NCBI GenBank assembly: GCA_027292925.1
Contig: JAPUGI010000012.1
Location: 1 to 40,750 of the forward strand
Length of the DNA stretch: 40,750 nucleotides
DNA from: Gammaproteobacteria bacterium
Lineage (GTDB): Bacteria; Pseudomonadota; Gammaproteobacteria; Pseudomonadales; Azotimanducaceae
Direction: 5' to 3'
In this document: positions 8,368-16,818 of the stretch, piece after piece
Layout of the letters: each line of letters opens with the position of its first letter
Position numbering within the stretch: the first letter of the stretch is position 1
Translations under genes and position numbers: made by a program
The notes under the pieces: model-generated
Told to the model about the DNA's origin: nothing
Database searches by the model: none
The model's input: only the letters and a program-made list of their open reading frames with translations

Positions 8368-9615
8368 ATGGAAGTGAAACTTCGATTCCGACCACGACTT
8401 AGATATATCCCTTTTCGTAAACGGGATATCGTTGAAATGTGTCTTGCCAGTGGAGGACTTTCCGGTACGGATCAAATGAAGTTTCGGGATATGTGCCAGG
8501 TGCTGCAAAGTATCGTCCACTTCGAATACCACAAGAAACTTGAAATACTGAAAGACAGCTATGCGCCGCTAAATCCAGACCGCGACACTCGAAAGATTGG
8601 TGTTTTCGCTGATGACGAGGATGGAGAATTTGTCGATGGACTTGACGAACTTCTCGACAAGGCCAACTACGAAAAGCTGTCAGAAGAAGAACTGCAGATG
8701 GCAATAACAGAAGCTTCTTTGTTCAAACTCCGATTGCATATTGATTTTCATGACTTTGAGGAAGTGTTGCTGTACAGCCGGGGTGAAAGTATGCGCACAC
8801 AGGAAGTAAAAAGTTTCTTTGGTTTGCGCAAGCAACAAGTCGAGTTCTCAAATTACGATCGTGTCGTCATCTACATTAAGTTCAGCGGGAAAGTAATTTC
8901 CCGTCAGCGCCGGGAAAAACCGGGATCAACCATGCTGAAGATGTTTCAAAATGTGCCTCGTGCAGATGTTGAAATGCTATTTCCCAACACCCGGCTCGGC
9001 ATGCTTTTTATAGACAAACTGTTGATTGGTGTACCCGCGTTGATCGGTGGTGGGGCTATTCTGACAACAAAGGTTGGAACCTCACTGCTTTTATTAGGTG
9101 CGCTGGTGGGTTTCTGGATGGGTTTGGTTTCTGAGCCCGTTGGCCTTGACAAGATAACAATCCTTGGATTGGTTGTCGGGATCGGCGGGCTGGGCAGCTA
9201 CATCTGGAAACAGTTCATCAATTTCAAGAACAGGAAGTTGGCATTTATGCAGGCGTTGACTGAAAGCCTGTATTTTAAGAATCTTGATAACAACGCAGGC
9301 GTTTTCCATCGACTGATCGATGATGCGGAGGAGGAAGAATGCAAAGAAGCGATAGTCGCTTACTACTTTCTATCGGTACATCCGTCACTTGAATCTGCGT
9401 CACAACTCGATGAAACAATTGAAGACTGGTTCTCTGAAAGGTGGGATTGCCAGGTTGATTTTGAAGTAGAAGATGCCCTGGACAAGTTGCTCAAATTGGG
9501 GCTGGTCATCGATTCTGGTGAAGAGCAGCGTGAAGTGATGGCCGCAGTTCCAATTGATAAAGCATGCGAGTTGCTGGATCAAATATGGGATGGCTATTTC
9601 ACATACAATGACTAG
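8368..9615 (+). CDS. DUF3754 (TMEM143-like) membrane protein
   Basis: A 415-aa protein of unknown function. The pattern fits DUF3754/TMEM143 proteins: a hydrophilic N-terminal half including FRKRDIVEMCL and a conserved block EEVLLYSRGES near 130-150, two or three membrane segments in the middle (about 215-275: LLIGVPALIGGGAIL, TSLLLLGALVGFWMGL, ITILGLVVGIGGLGSYIW), and a C-terminal soluble domain of about 140 residues with an acidic tail. Start is uncertain: ATG 8368 is chosen, but TTG 8362 has the better-spaced AAAGG. Either start lies in or next to the hairpin repeat array, so the repeat forms the leader. The next gene follows after 34 bp on the same strand. Confidence 0.75.
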   Translation: MEVKLRFRPRLRYIPFRKRDIVEMCLASGGLSGTDQMKFRDMCQVLQSIVHFEYHKKLEILKDSYAPLNPDRDTRKIGVFADDEDGEFVDGLDELLDKANYEKLSEEELQMAITEASLFKLRLHIDFHDFEEVLLYSRGESMRTQEVKSFFGLRKQQVEFSNYDRVVIYIKFSGKVISRQRREKPGSTMLKMFQNVPRADVEMLFPNTRLGMLFIDKLLIGVPALIGGGAILTTKVGTSLLLLGALVGFWMGLVSEPVGLDKITILGLVVGIGGLGSYIWKQFINFKNRKLAFMQALTESLYFKNLDNNAGVFHRLIDDAEEEECKEAIVAYYFLSVHPSLESASQLDETIEDWFSERWDCQVDFEVEDALDKLLKLGLVIDSGEEQREVMAAVPIDKACELLDQIWDGYFTYND

Positions 9616-9649
9616 CTAATTCTGAACCTAAGATTTCGTAGGTACGACC

Positions 9650-10171
9650 ATGGAAAAAATTAAAGATCTGTTCTCTGGGAGGCCGCTGTGGATGAATGCG
9701 GTAATGCTGTTTTGTGCTTACATGACGTTCATCTATATGCCTTTTGATATGTTTATCAAACCAGTGGATAAGGACCAGGAAGTCTGGTTTGGCTTCACGC
9801 TGACTGGTTGGCAGGCCAAGGCCACGGAACCTCTTCACTGGCTTATTTATGGATTTGGCCTGTTTGGTTTCCTGAAGATGAAATCCTGGATGTGGCCCTG
9901 GGCTTCGTTGTATGTAATGCAGGTGGCGATTGGAATGCTTGTCTGGACACTATTGAATGACAATGGGCCGGGCGTACTGGTCGGAATTGCGTTTGCCTCA
10001 CCGTTTGTCGCGTTGGCGATAGCATTGTTTATGGCAAAGGACAGGTTTAGGGAAGAGCCCTCAGCGGTTCTTAACAAAGAGCCCTCAGCGGTGCTTAACA
10101 AAGAGCCCTCAACGCAAATAAGAACAACCAACGGCGAAGAAGAGCAAGAGTTAACGCCGGATAGTGAATAA
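9650..10171 (+). CDS. Small membrane protein of unknown function with repeat-derived tail
   Basis: A 173-aa protein. Residues 1-125 hold about four membrane segments (MNAVMLFCAYMTFIYMPF, PLHWLIYGFGLFGFL, WASLYVMQVAIGMLVWTLL, VLVGIAFASPFVALAIALFM). I do not recognise the family. After the last segment the cytosolic tail contains the octapeptide EPSAVLNK twice and a third partial copy, encoded by 24-bp tandem repeats at 10053-10114 that are an inverted version of the hairpin repeats at 5485 and 8297. The tail ends in an acidic stretch (GEEEQELTPDSE). It probably shares a transcript with the DUF3754-type gene. The membrane domain looks normal; the tail seems a recent repeat insertion that kept the frame. 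Confidence 0.75.
   Translation: MEKIKDLFSGRPLWMNAVMLFCAYMTFIYMPFDMFIKPVDKDQEVWFGFTLTGWQAKATEPLHWLIYGFGLFGFLKMKSWMWPWASLYVMQVAIGMLVWTLLNDNGPGVLVGIAFASPFVALAIALFMAKDRFREEPSAVLNKEPSAVLNKEPSTQIRTTNGEEEQELTPDSE
10053..10114 (-). repeat. In-frame 24-bp tandem hairpin repeats inside a CDS
   Basis: Two 24-bp units (10053-10076 and 10077-10100) differ at one base and are followed by a 14-bp partial unit. Read on the minus strand they contain GAACCGCTGAGGGCTCTT, the core of the repeats at 5485 and 8297. Being a multiple of three, they encode EPSAVLNK octapeptides. Confidence 0.85.
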
Positions 10172-10208
10172 ATTATTTCACAAATAACGAGATGAAAAAG
10201 AGAAAGGG

Positions 10209-11171
10209 ATGAAGAATTTCAGCGATAAAGTAGCAGTCGTGACAGGTGGTGGCACGGGTATGGGCAGGGAACTTTGCAGGCAGCTTAGCCAGGATGGCTG
10301 TCATGTCGCCATGTGTGATGTGTCGTCTGAGAATATGGCTGAAACCAAATCCCTATGTGAATCGGAAGCGCCTCCGGGAATTACAATCACAACACACAAT
10401 TGTGATGTATCTGTTGAAAGTGAAGTAATCCGGTTTCGTACCGAAGTGGAAGCTGGACACGGTCCAGTTGTTAATCTTCTTTTTAACAATGCCGGTATTG
10501 GAGGAGGTGGCAGCTTTCTCATTGATGAGCGTGAGGACTGGGAGAAAACATTCGGCGTTTGTTGGTATGGCGTTTATTATGTCTGTCGCGCTTTTGTTCC
10601 TATGTTAGTTGCCAGCGAAGAAGGACATATTATCAACACGAGTAGCGTCAACGGATTTTGGGCCTCTCTTGGACCATTGATACCTCACACCGCATACAGT
10701 GCCGCCAAATTTGCAGTAAAAGGCTTCTCTGAAGCGCTGATAAATGACTTGAGAATCAATGCGCCCCACGTTGGTGTATCAGTGGTTATGCCGGGCCACA
10801 TTGGAACTTCCATCGCCATTAATTCCGGCAAGGTACTGGGTAAAAAACCTCCGCTGGAGATGGGCGAGCAGGAAGTGCGAGAACTGCGAGAACGCATGAT
10901 GCGAACCGGGGGTCCGATGACTGAGGCGATGATGAACATGAGCGATGAACAAATCAAACAGGCCATGCATGATCGGCAAATCCAGTTTCGTGACAATGCT
11001 CCGTTAACTGCTGCCCAGGCTTCCACCATTATTCTCGATGGAGTTCGTAGTAACAGCTGGAGAATCCTTGTGGGTGAAGATGCCCATCGCCTTGATAATC
11101 AGGTTAGGGCCAACCCGGAGGCGGCCTATGAACCTGACTTTGCGGGGCTTTCCATTGGTTTGGAAGACTAA
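10209..11171 (+). CDS. Short-chain dehydrogenase/reductase
   Basis: NAD(P)-dependent oxidoreductase of the classical SDR family acting on an unidentified alcohol/ketone. Rossmann motif TGGGTGMG is at 12-19, NNAG at 93-96, the catalytic Ser in NTSSVNG at about 145, and YSAAK at 163-167 (Tyr163, Lys167). At 320 aa it is longer than the common 250-aa SDR, with a C-terminal extension after about 255. Start ATG 10209 follows AAAGGG with good spacing. It stands 37 bp after the small membrane protein gene on the same strand and converges with the TPR gene. Substrate cannot be inferred. Confidence 0.88.
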   Translation: MKNFSDKVAVVTGGGTGMGRELCRQLSQDGCHVAMCDVSSENMAETKSLCESEAPPGITITTHNCDVSVESEVIRFRTEVEAGHGPVVNLLFNNAGIGGGGSFLIDEREDWEKTFGVCWYGVYYVCRAFVPMLVASEEGHIINTSSVNGFWASLGPLIPHTAYSAAKFAVKGFSEALINDLRINAPHVGVSVVMPGHIGTSIAINSGKVLGKKPPLEMGEQEVRELRERMMRTGGPMTEAMMNMSDEQIKQAMHDRQIQFRDNAPLTAAQASTIILDGVRSNSWRILVGEDAHRLDNQVRANPEAAYEPDFAGLSIGLED

Positions 11172-11195
11172 GGAGCCTCGGAAACCGGATTAGTT

Positions 11196-12056
11196 TCAAA
11201 GATCATCCAGTGAATCTTCAATTAGCCCCCTGATTTGTTTGTTGGGGTAAGAAGACAAAGCCCTGTCTAAATTCTCTTTCGCCAGATCTGTGTTGCCCAG
11301 GTTGGCATGAATACTACCTAGAAAATAAAATGCAATCGCGTCACCTGGATCGTGCCAGATTTTTTTTGCCTGTTGGTAGCGTTCGAGTGCAGCCAGGGAT
11401 TTTTCGAACTTTTCATTTTGAAAATAAAATTGTGCGATGGCAAAGAAAGGTGAGGCGCGATCGGTGATCATTTCTGTCGCCTTGAGGTAGTGCTTTTCGG
11501 CCTCGGTGAAGTTCTCCAGCTTTGAGTTTAGTACACCATTTGCTAGTTCCGCATAAGGTGGACTGATGGATTCCAACGTCTTTAATATATCGAGAGCTTT
11601 GTCCATGTCGCCGCCAACAATTCCCGGTGCATTCAGGTAGAAGCTGAACACAGCATAGTTAGCTAGTACATGCTCAGCATCCAATTCGACAACCTTTTTC
11701 CAGGATTTAAGGGCGGACTTAACCATACCCAACTTCCTGAACAGGTTAACCTCACCAAGCAGGCCCATATAGACGATCCCAGCCAGATAGTGCGCGTCCA
11801 GATGAGCAGGATCCAGTTCAATTAACTGATCAATGGTTGACCTGGCATCCTTGTATTTAGCAACCTTGTATTGACTCCTGGCAAGGTAAAACAACAGATC
11901 AACATCTTTGCTATTCTTGCTGTAGAGCGTTTCAAATTTGCTGGCTGCGTTTTGATAGTCTCGATTGTCAAAATCGGATATCGCGTCTGCGAAATTATCG
12001 CCTCGTACGATCGAATGCCAACAAAGTAGCAGTGTGAAAATTAAAACCCTGGACAT
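11196..12056 (-). CDS. Exported TPR-repeat protein
   Basis: A 286-aa protein with a cleavable-looking signal peptide (MSRVLIFTLLLCWHSIVRG) and about six tetratricopeptide repeats through the rest, for instance AASKFETLYSKNSKDVDLLFYLARSQYKVAKY and AHLDAHYLAGIVYMGL. TPR arrays mediate protein-protein contacts; here the protein should sit in the periplasm. No enzymatic domain is visible. Its gene converges with the SDR (24-bp gap) and diverges from the PLP dehydratase (79 bp). Partner unknown. Confidence 0.8.
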   Translation of the reverse strand: MSRVLIFTLLLCWHSIVRGDNFADAISDFDNRDYQNAASKFETLYSKNSKDVDLLFYLARSQYKVAKYKDARSTIDQLIELDPAHLDAHYLAGIVYMGLLGEVNLFRKLGMVKSALKSWKKVVELDAEHVLANYAVFSFYLNAPGIVGGDMDKALDILKTLESISPPYAELANGVLNSKLENFTEAEKHYLKATEMITDRASPFFAIAQFYFQNEKFEKSLAALERYQQAKKIWHDPGDAIAFYFLGSIHANLGNTDLAKENLDRALSSYPNKQIRGLIEDSLDDL

Positions 12057-12135
12057 TGAATCGTTCCTTCATACAGAGGTAGCTTAGAGCTACTAAAGCA
12101 CAAAATAGTTTCGAGAGAGAAATGTAGGAGTAGAG

Positions 12136-13089
12136 GTGTTACTAACACTGCAAGAAATTGAAGAAGCGGCCGATAGTGTATACAAGGTTATCCAACCCAC
12201 ATCACAGATATCCTGGCCCCTGTTAAATCAGCGCTGTGGCTGTGAAGTGTGGGTGAAACACGAAAATCACAATCCCACAGGTGCGTTTAAAGTGCGCGGT
12301 GGTTTGATTTATCTGGGGAATCTCAGGCAACGTGAGCCCAATATTCGGGGAGTATGCGCCGCCACCCGTGGCAATCATGGTCAAAGTATCGCGTTCGCGG
12401 CCGCACGTAATGATCTAAATGCAGTGATTGTTGTCCCTGAAGGTAACAGTCCCGAGAAGAATGCTGCCATGGAAGCGCTGGGGGCGGAACTCGTAATTTA
12501 TGGTCGAGACTTTGATGAATCGGTGGAGCGTTCCGTTGAATTGGCGCAGGAAAGGGATTTACACCTGTTACCATCATTCCACATGGATCTCGTAAAAGGT
12601 GTGAGCACCTATGCACTTGAGTTGTTTCGTGCTGTTTCTGATCTTGATCGGTTGTATGTGCCGATTGGCCTGGGATCGGGTGCATCGGGCGTGATATGCG
12701 CCAGGAACGCACTCGGATTAGATACAGAAGTGATAGGGGTTGTCTCTGAAAATGCGAATACCTATCAACTATCCTTTGCGGCGGGAAAGTGCATCAGCAC
12801 CAACTCCGCCGATACGATTGCAGATGGCCTGGCAGTAAGGAATCCCAGCCGAAAAGCACTGGATATGATGCTAGGTCAGCTGGAACGTATAGTCGATATT
12901 AGTGAGCAGGAAATTTTGGACGCCATTGCGCATTACTTCACCGATACACACAATGTGGCAGAAGGTGCAGGTGCGGCGGCTCTAGCAGCCTTGCTAAAGG
13001 AAAAGGAAATCAACAAAGGTAAAAAGGTAGGCGTCATTTTTTCCGGTGGGAACATCGACAAGGATCTGTTCAAACAAGCACTCGGGTAG
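12136..13089 (+). CDS. Threonine/serine dehydratase-like PLP enzyme
   Basis: Fold-type II PLP enzyme of the threonine ammonia-lyase group. The Schiff-base lysine is Lys52 in NPTGAFKVRGG, the substrate loop is ATRGNHGQSIAFAA and the phosphate-binding loop is GLGSGASG (about 178-185). At 317 aa it lacks the C-terminal ACT regulatory domain of biosynthetic IlvA, so it is probably catabolic. The hydroxyectoine-utilisation dehydratases (EutB type) have the same architecture, but no other ectoine gene is nearby. Start is GTG 12136 behind TAGGAG. It converges with the P450 gene. Confidence 0.85.
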   Translation: MLLTLQEIEEAADSVYKVIQPTSQISWPLLNQRCGCEVWVKHENHNPTGAFKVRGGLIYLGNLRQREPNIRGVCAATRGNHGQSIAFAAARNDLNAVIVVPEGNSPEKNAAMEALGAELVIYGRDFDESVERSVELAQERDLHLLPSFHMDLVKGVSTYALELFRAVSDLDRLYVPIGLGSGASGVICARNALGLDTEVIGVVSENANTYQLSFAAGKCISTNSADTIADGLAVRNPSRKALDMMLGQLERIVDISEQEILDAIAHYFTDTHNVAEGAGAAALAALLKEKEINKGKKVGVIFSGGNIDKDLFKQALG

Positions 13090-13104
13090 CATCCCAGATA
13101 AAAA

Positions 13105-14415
13105 TTATGAAAGATCGGCAGTAGCTCCCTGGCTGCTCTCCTTGTAAACATCGAGTTTCTCGTGGCCACGAAAAAATGCATTGTCTCCCCACCTCGGGTT
13201 TTCATCGACCAGTGCCATATGAGGGAATTTTTCCAACAATGTTTCAAAGGCGACTTTTGCCTCCATCCTCGCCAGCGAAGCGCCAATACATAGGTGAATC
13301 CCGTATCCGAAAGAAACCTGGTTTACTTTTTCACGCCAGATGTCGAACACATCAGGATTATCACTGGTATTTGGATCGCGATTTCCTGCGGCGATGCCGA
13401 TAAGAATGACATCTCCTCTTTTCAGCTTCTTGCCATGGAATTCCATATCTTGTGTAACGAAACGTTGAGTCGCCTGCACAGGTGGCTCAAAGCGCAGCAT
13501 CTCTTCCACTGCGTTCGGGATCTTCGAAGGATCTTCCCTTAGTTGCGCCCACAAATCAGGAGACTGCAGTAACAAATACACACCATTACCAATCAGCCGG
13601 GTGGTTGTTTCATGCCCAGCCACTAACAACAGGTTGCATGTATTGTAGAGTTCCATTTCTGTGAGCTTATCTCCTGCATCTTCGGCAAGAATAAGTTGGC
13701 CAATCAGGTCACTTCCCGGATTTCCACGCCGTTCTTTAATTATCTTGCGGAAGTAGTTGATGAGTTGTCGAGCGGCGAGCTGGCCTTTTTCAATTTTCTC
13801 AGTTTCTCGCGTGCTGGTAGCGACAATCAAGTCTTCGGACCAGGCCTGGAATTGTTCGTGGTCAGATGCGGGAAGACCCATCATTTCTGCTATAACGATG
13901 GCCGGTAAAGGTTTTGCCAGGCTTTCCACGATATCAAACATGGGACCGTTGTCGATTCGTTGCAGGCAAAAATCCACTATATCTTTAATTCTTGGTTCCA
14001 GTGACTGGATGTACTTGTGTAAGAATCCCTTTGATGCAAGGCGCCGAATACGGGAGTGATCCGGCGGGTCAAGACCTAACATGCTGGGGTTATCAAACCT
14101 CTCTCTTCGTTCCTCATCGAGATTTGCCAGAATTTTTTTCCAGCGCTTTTCGTACCTGCGTACATCGACACCAAATCGCTTATCTACGAGCACTTCCTGT
14201 ACCAGGTCGAAACTCGTCACCCACCAGGCCCTGATGGCCATTGAGTAGTAGAGGGGTGCTTTGTTTCTCACACGGTTGTAGTAGGGGTAGGGATCAGCGA
14301 TCAAATCCTTCGACAAAACGTTGAGGCTAACGCCATGAATGCCCTGCTCTACAACGGATAGGCTAGTGAGTAGAAACTGGTTCATCTTAAATTGAATCTT
14401 CTCTTTTAGCCGCAT
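13105..14415 (-). CDS. Bacterial cytochrome P450
   Basis: Soluble class I heme monooxygenase of 436 aa. Visible are the I-helix oxygen-activation motif AGHETT (266-271), the K-helix ExxR (EMLR, 305-308) and the heme loop FGYGIHLCIG (369-378) with thiolate Cys376. No ferredoxin or ferredoxin reductase gene lies nearby, so electron partners must be encoded elsewhere. Substrate is unknown; bacterial P450s of this shape hydroxylate alkanes, terpenoids or steroids. ATG 14415 is possible, but ATG 14385 (MNQFLL) is also plausible. It is divergent from the nitronate-monooxygenase-like gene, sharing a 132-bp control region. Confidence 0.93.
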   Translation of the reverse strand: MRLKEKIQFKMNQFLLTSLSVVEQGIHGVSLNVLSKDLIADPYPYYNRVRNKAPLYYSMAIRAWWVTSFDLVQEVLVDKRFGVDVRRYEKRWKKILANLDEERRERFDNPSMLGLDPPDHSRIRRLASKGFLHKYIQSLEPRIKDIVDFCLQRIDNGPMFDIVESLAKPLPAIVIAEMMGLPASDHEQFQAWSEDLIVATSTRETEKIEKGQLAARQLINYFRKIIKERRGNPGSDLIGQLILAEDAGDKLTEMELYNTCNLLLVAGHETTTRLIGNGVYLLLQSPDLWAQLREDPSKIPNAVEEMLRFEPPVQATQRFVTQDMEFHGKKLKRGDVILIGIAAGNRDPNTSDNPDVFDIWREKVNQVSFGYGIHLCIGASLARMEAKVAFETLLEKFPHMALVDENPRWGDNAFFRGHEKLDVYKESSQGATADLS

Positions 14416-14547
14416 CCTGGAGAACCCTGGATAGGTGAGTTCAATATCCTAGCACGGCCAGTCTCGAGGACATTGATTACTTGATCAGAGGCTCCCTAAG
14501 GTCAGATAATGAGATAATTATAGGAATCAAATTAAGAGGGTTGTGAG

Positions 14548-15684
14548 ATGAAATCGCCTATCTGTGATTTACTGGGTATTGAATTTCCACTAGTCGCATT
14601 CACCCATTGTCGCGATGTAGTTTGCGAGGTTTCTAAAGCGGGTGGCATGGGGGTGCTCGGTGCCGCCGGGTTTGGACCGGAGCAATTAGAAATCGAACTC
14701 AACTGGATTGATGAACATATCGCCGGAAAACCCTATGGCGTGGATCTCATAGTCCCCACCACCATGGCCAACCAGGATGAATCAGCCAGTCCGGAAGAAA
14801 TTCGCGCCATGATCCCGGACGAACACAAACAATTTGCCACTAACATACTTGCACAACACAATGTAGATACCAAAGACATTTATGAGTACCAGGCTACTGG
14901 TGGTGGTGGCGGATTTCTTGGGGAAGGCAAGGCAGCCAATATTTTAGATGTTGTTTTTGCTCACCCCATCAAACTTGTCGCCAATGCACTTGGCGTGCCT
15001 CCAAAATATATGCTTGAACTGGGTAAGCAATACAATGTCCCAGTTGCAGCATTGGTCGGCGCCAAACATCACGCGGTGAAACAGGCAGAAGCGGGCGTCG
15101 ACATACTTGTAGTGGCGGGAACAGAAGCTGGTGGTCATTGTGGCGAGGTATCGACCATGGTTCTCGTGCCAGAGGTATGCGATGCAGTAAAAGGATATGA
15201 AAATGTTTCCGTTTTGGCGGCAGGTGGTATTGTCACCGGAAGGCAAATGGCAGCATCAATGGCAATTGGAGCACACGGTGTTTGGACAGGATCAGTCTGG
15301 CTGACAACAATTGAAGCCGAAACGTCGCCGGTTATAAAGGAAAAACTTTTGTCAGCAGCATCAAGCCATACGGTTCGATCTAAGAGCCGAACAGGTAAAT
15401 ATTCAAGACAAGTCAGGTCCCCCTGGACCGATGCCTGGGAAGGAGAAGATGCACCCGAACCCCTGCCCATGCCCCTGCAATCTCTCGTTAGCGAACCCGC
15501 GCTCGGCAAAGTGGTGAAACTCGCAGAAGCGGGGCACCAGGGAGCGAAGCAGCTTGCAACCTACTGGGTTGGCCAGGGCGTAGGGTTGATGACTCAAACC
15601 TTGTCATCACGTCAGGTCGTCTATGATTTTATGGAAGACTTTCTCGAAGCTAATGAACGACTAAAAGCGTTTGTTGACGAATAG
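14548..15684 (+). CDS. Nitronate monooxygenase family FMN protein
   Basis: TIM-barrel flavoprotein of the 2-nitropropane dioxygenase/nitronate monooxygenase family, 378 aa. Characteristic features are the N-terminal PLVAF..., AGGMGVLGAAGF and the FMN/active-site stretch VAGTEAGGHCGEVST near residue 193 with its His, followed by VLAAGGIVTGRQMAASMAIGA. Family members oxidise alkyl nitronates or propionate-3-nitronate, but many act on unidentified enoyl-type substrates. Length is slightly above the 320-360 norm owing to the insert at 75-120. Divergent to the P450 gene, which suggests a joint control region. Confidence 0.85.
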   Translation: MKSPICDLLGIEFPLVAFTHCRDVVCEVSKAGGMGVLGAAGFGPEQLEIELNWIDEHIAGKPYGVDLIVPTTMANQDESASPEEIRAMIPDEHKQFATNILAQHNVDTKDIYEYQATGGGGGFLGEGKAANILDVVFAHPIKLVANALGVPPKYMLELGKQYNVPVAALVGAKHHAVKQAEAGVDILVVAGTEAGGHCGEVSTMVLVPEVCDAVKGYENVSVLAAGGIVTGRQMAASMAIGAHGVWTGSVWLTTIEAETSPVIKEKLLSAASSHTVRSKSRTGKYSRQVRSPWTDAWEGEDAPEPLPMPLQSLVSEPALGKVVKLAEAGHQGAKQLATYWVGQGVGLMTQTLSSRQVVYDFMEDFLEANERLKAFVDE

Positions 15685-15716
15685 GGATCAGAAGTTCCCC
15701 AGGTTAGAAGTCCACG

Positions 15717-16478
15717 TTACAGATTCGACATAACCAGGAACACATATCCATAGTAGTCCGGGAACCGCTCGTAGAAATCGATTTCTGCGCTGCACTCGTC
15801 GATTACTGACATCGCTTCGCCGTCGTCTTTATATCTGGTGGCTAGTGTTTGTAGTCGTGATTTCATTGGCAGGTAATAGTCAGCCCACCAGGCAGTCTCT
15901 GGCAGTATGAAATTTCCCTTAAGCTTGTAGCCGCATTCCTTGACTATCTGCTGTCGACTTTCAACATTGTTCATGTCCGGATAGGCTGTCCAGAATTCAG
16001 CAAGGTCTGGGGGAGGATCCTTTCTTAGCCATACCGCGTCTGTGAGCGCAATAATACCTGCCGGTTTCAGCATTCGCTTCCAGTTTCTAATTGCTCGCTC
16101 AACACCTATGTTGTAGGCAGCGCCCTCGCACCAGATAACATCAAAGGTTGCATCAGAATAGGCGAGTGAGGCCATATCGCCGAGCTCAACAGTGATGCGT
16201 TCTGACATTCCCGCCGACGCAATCCTGCGTCTTGCTTCGTCTGCCATCGACTTGTTTAAGTCCACAGCGATAATCGTGGCATCAGGCAACAGTTCTGCCA
16301 GGTGGATGGTTTGCATGCCGGGACCACAGGCGATGTCGAGAATTGAAGGCGCTTCCGGCAGTTGGCCTGCGAGTGAAAGCGCCCTGGCAGTACAATCCTT
16401 ATTGCCGGGACCTTCACGGGGTAACTCACTATGCACTTCAAAGAATACGTCGCGTTGTTTAGGATTGCTGAAATCCAT
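15717..16478 (-). CDS. Class I SAM-dependent methyltransferase
   Basis: A 253-aa methyltransferase. SAM-binding motif I is LDIACGPGMQTIHLAELLP near 43-61, the acidic residue ending strand 2 is in IIAVDLNKSM, and FDVIWCEGAAYNIG forms motif post-I/II. The C-terminal region is helical and without a recognised substrate domain. It overlaps nothing, converging with the nitronate monooxygenase gene after 32 bp. The substrate is not inferable. Confidence 0.85.
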   Translation of the reverse strand: MDFSNPKQRDVFFEVHSELPREGPGNKDCTARALSLAGQLPEAPSILDIACGPGMQTIHLAELLPDATIIAVDLNKSMADEARRRIASAGMSERITVELGDMASLAYSDATFDVIWCEGAAYNIGVERAIRNWKRMLKPAGIIALTDAVWLRKDPPPDLAEFWTAYPDMNNVESRQQIVKECGYKLKGNFILPETAWWADYYLPMKSRLQTLATRYKDDGEAMSVIDECSAEIDFYERFPDYYGYVFLVMSNL

Positions 16479-16582
16479 CCCCTTTGCATTTCTCCCGAGT
16501 CCGCGATCTTGTAGGTAGGCTTGAATTCAGTATAACGTAGGACCCCTTGACCAGGTCCTATTCGACTTAACAGGATCAATAC

Positions 16583-16684
16583 ATGGCAAAACTCTACGCA
16601 ATTGGCACCTCAGTCTATGTGCGTCAAGATGGTAAAATACTCACCCTAAAACGCGCAGTTGGAGCAGCAAAAGGGTTCACATAA
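16583..16684 (+). pseudogene. Truncated NUDIX hydrolase remnant
   Basis: A 33-codon frame too short for the ORF track. The translation MAKLYAIGTSVYVRQDGKIL continues TLKRAVGAAKGFT and stops. It matches the first two strands of a NUDIX hydrolase (VAVYVRRDGKILLLKRA-like) but ends before the Nudix box GX5EX7REUXEEXGU, so no catalytic residues remain. The following 130 bp show no continuation in the other two plus frames. It is most simply a gene remnant left by deletion. Confidence 0.55.
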
Positions 16685-16818
16685 AGAACAGATCAGTTGT
16701 TTTCAATTCATTTTTAGATCGTTTAGAAATAAGTAACCCGGGTTTTTTAGTGCAATAAAGTCTTTTACGGTTTTTCCAGGTAGGAGGAAACTGTTGGTTA
16801 AAACAATAGAGGTGCCAG

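Noticed and set aside
10053-10114. Tandem repeats as a CRISPR array
   Set aside because: Units are contiguous without spacers, lie in a coding frame, and there are no cas genes.
16735-16746. AACCCGGGTT with T-run as a terminator
   Set aside because: The palindrome has no loop, so it cannot form a usable hairpin.
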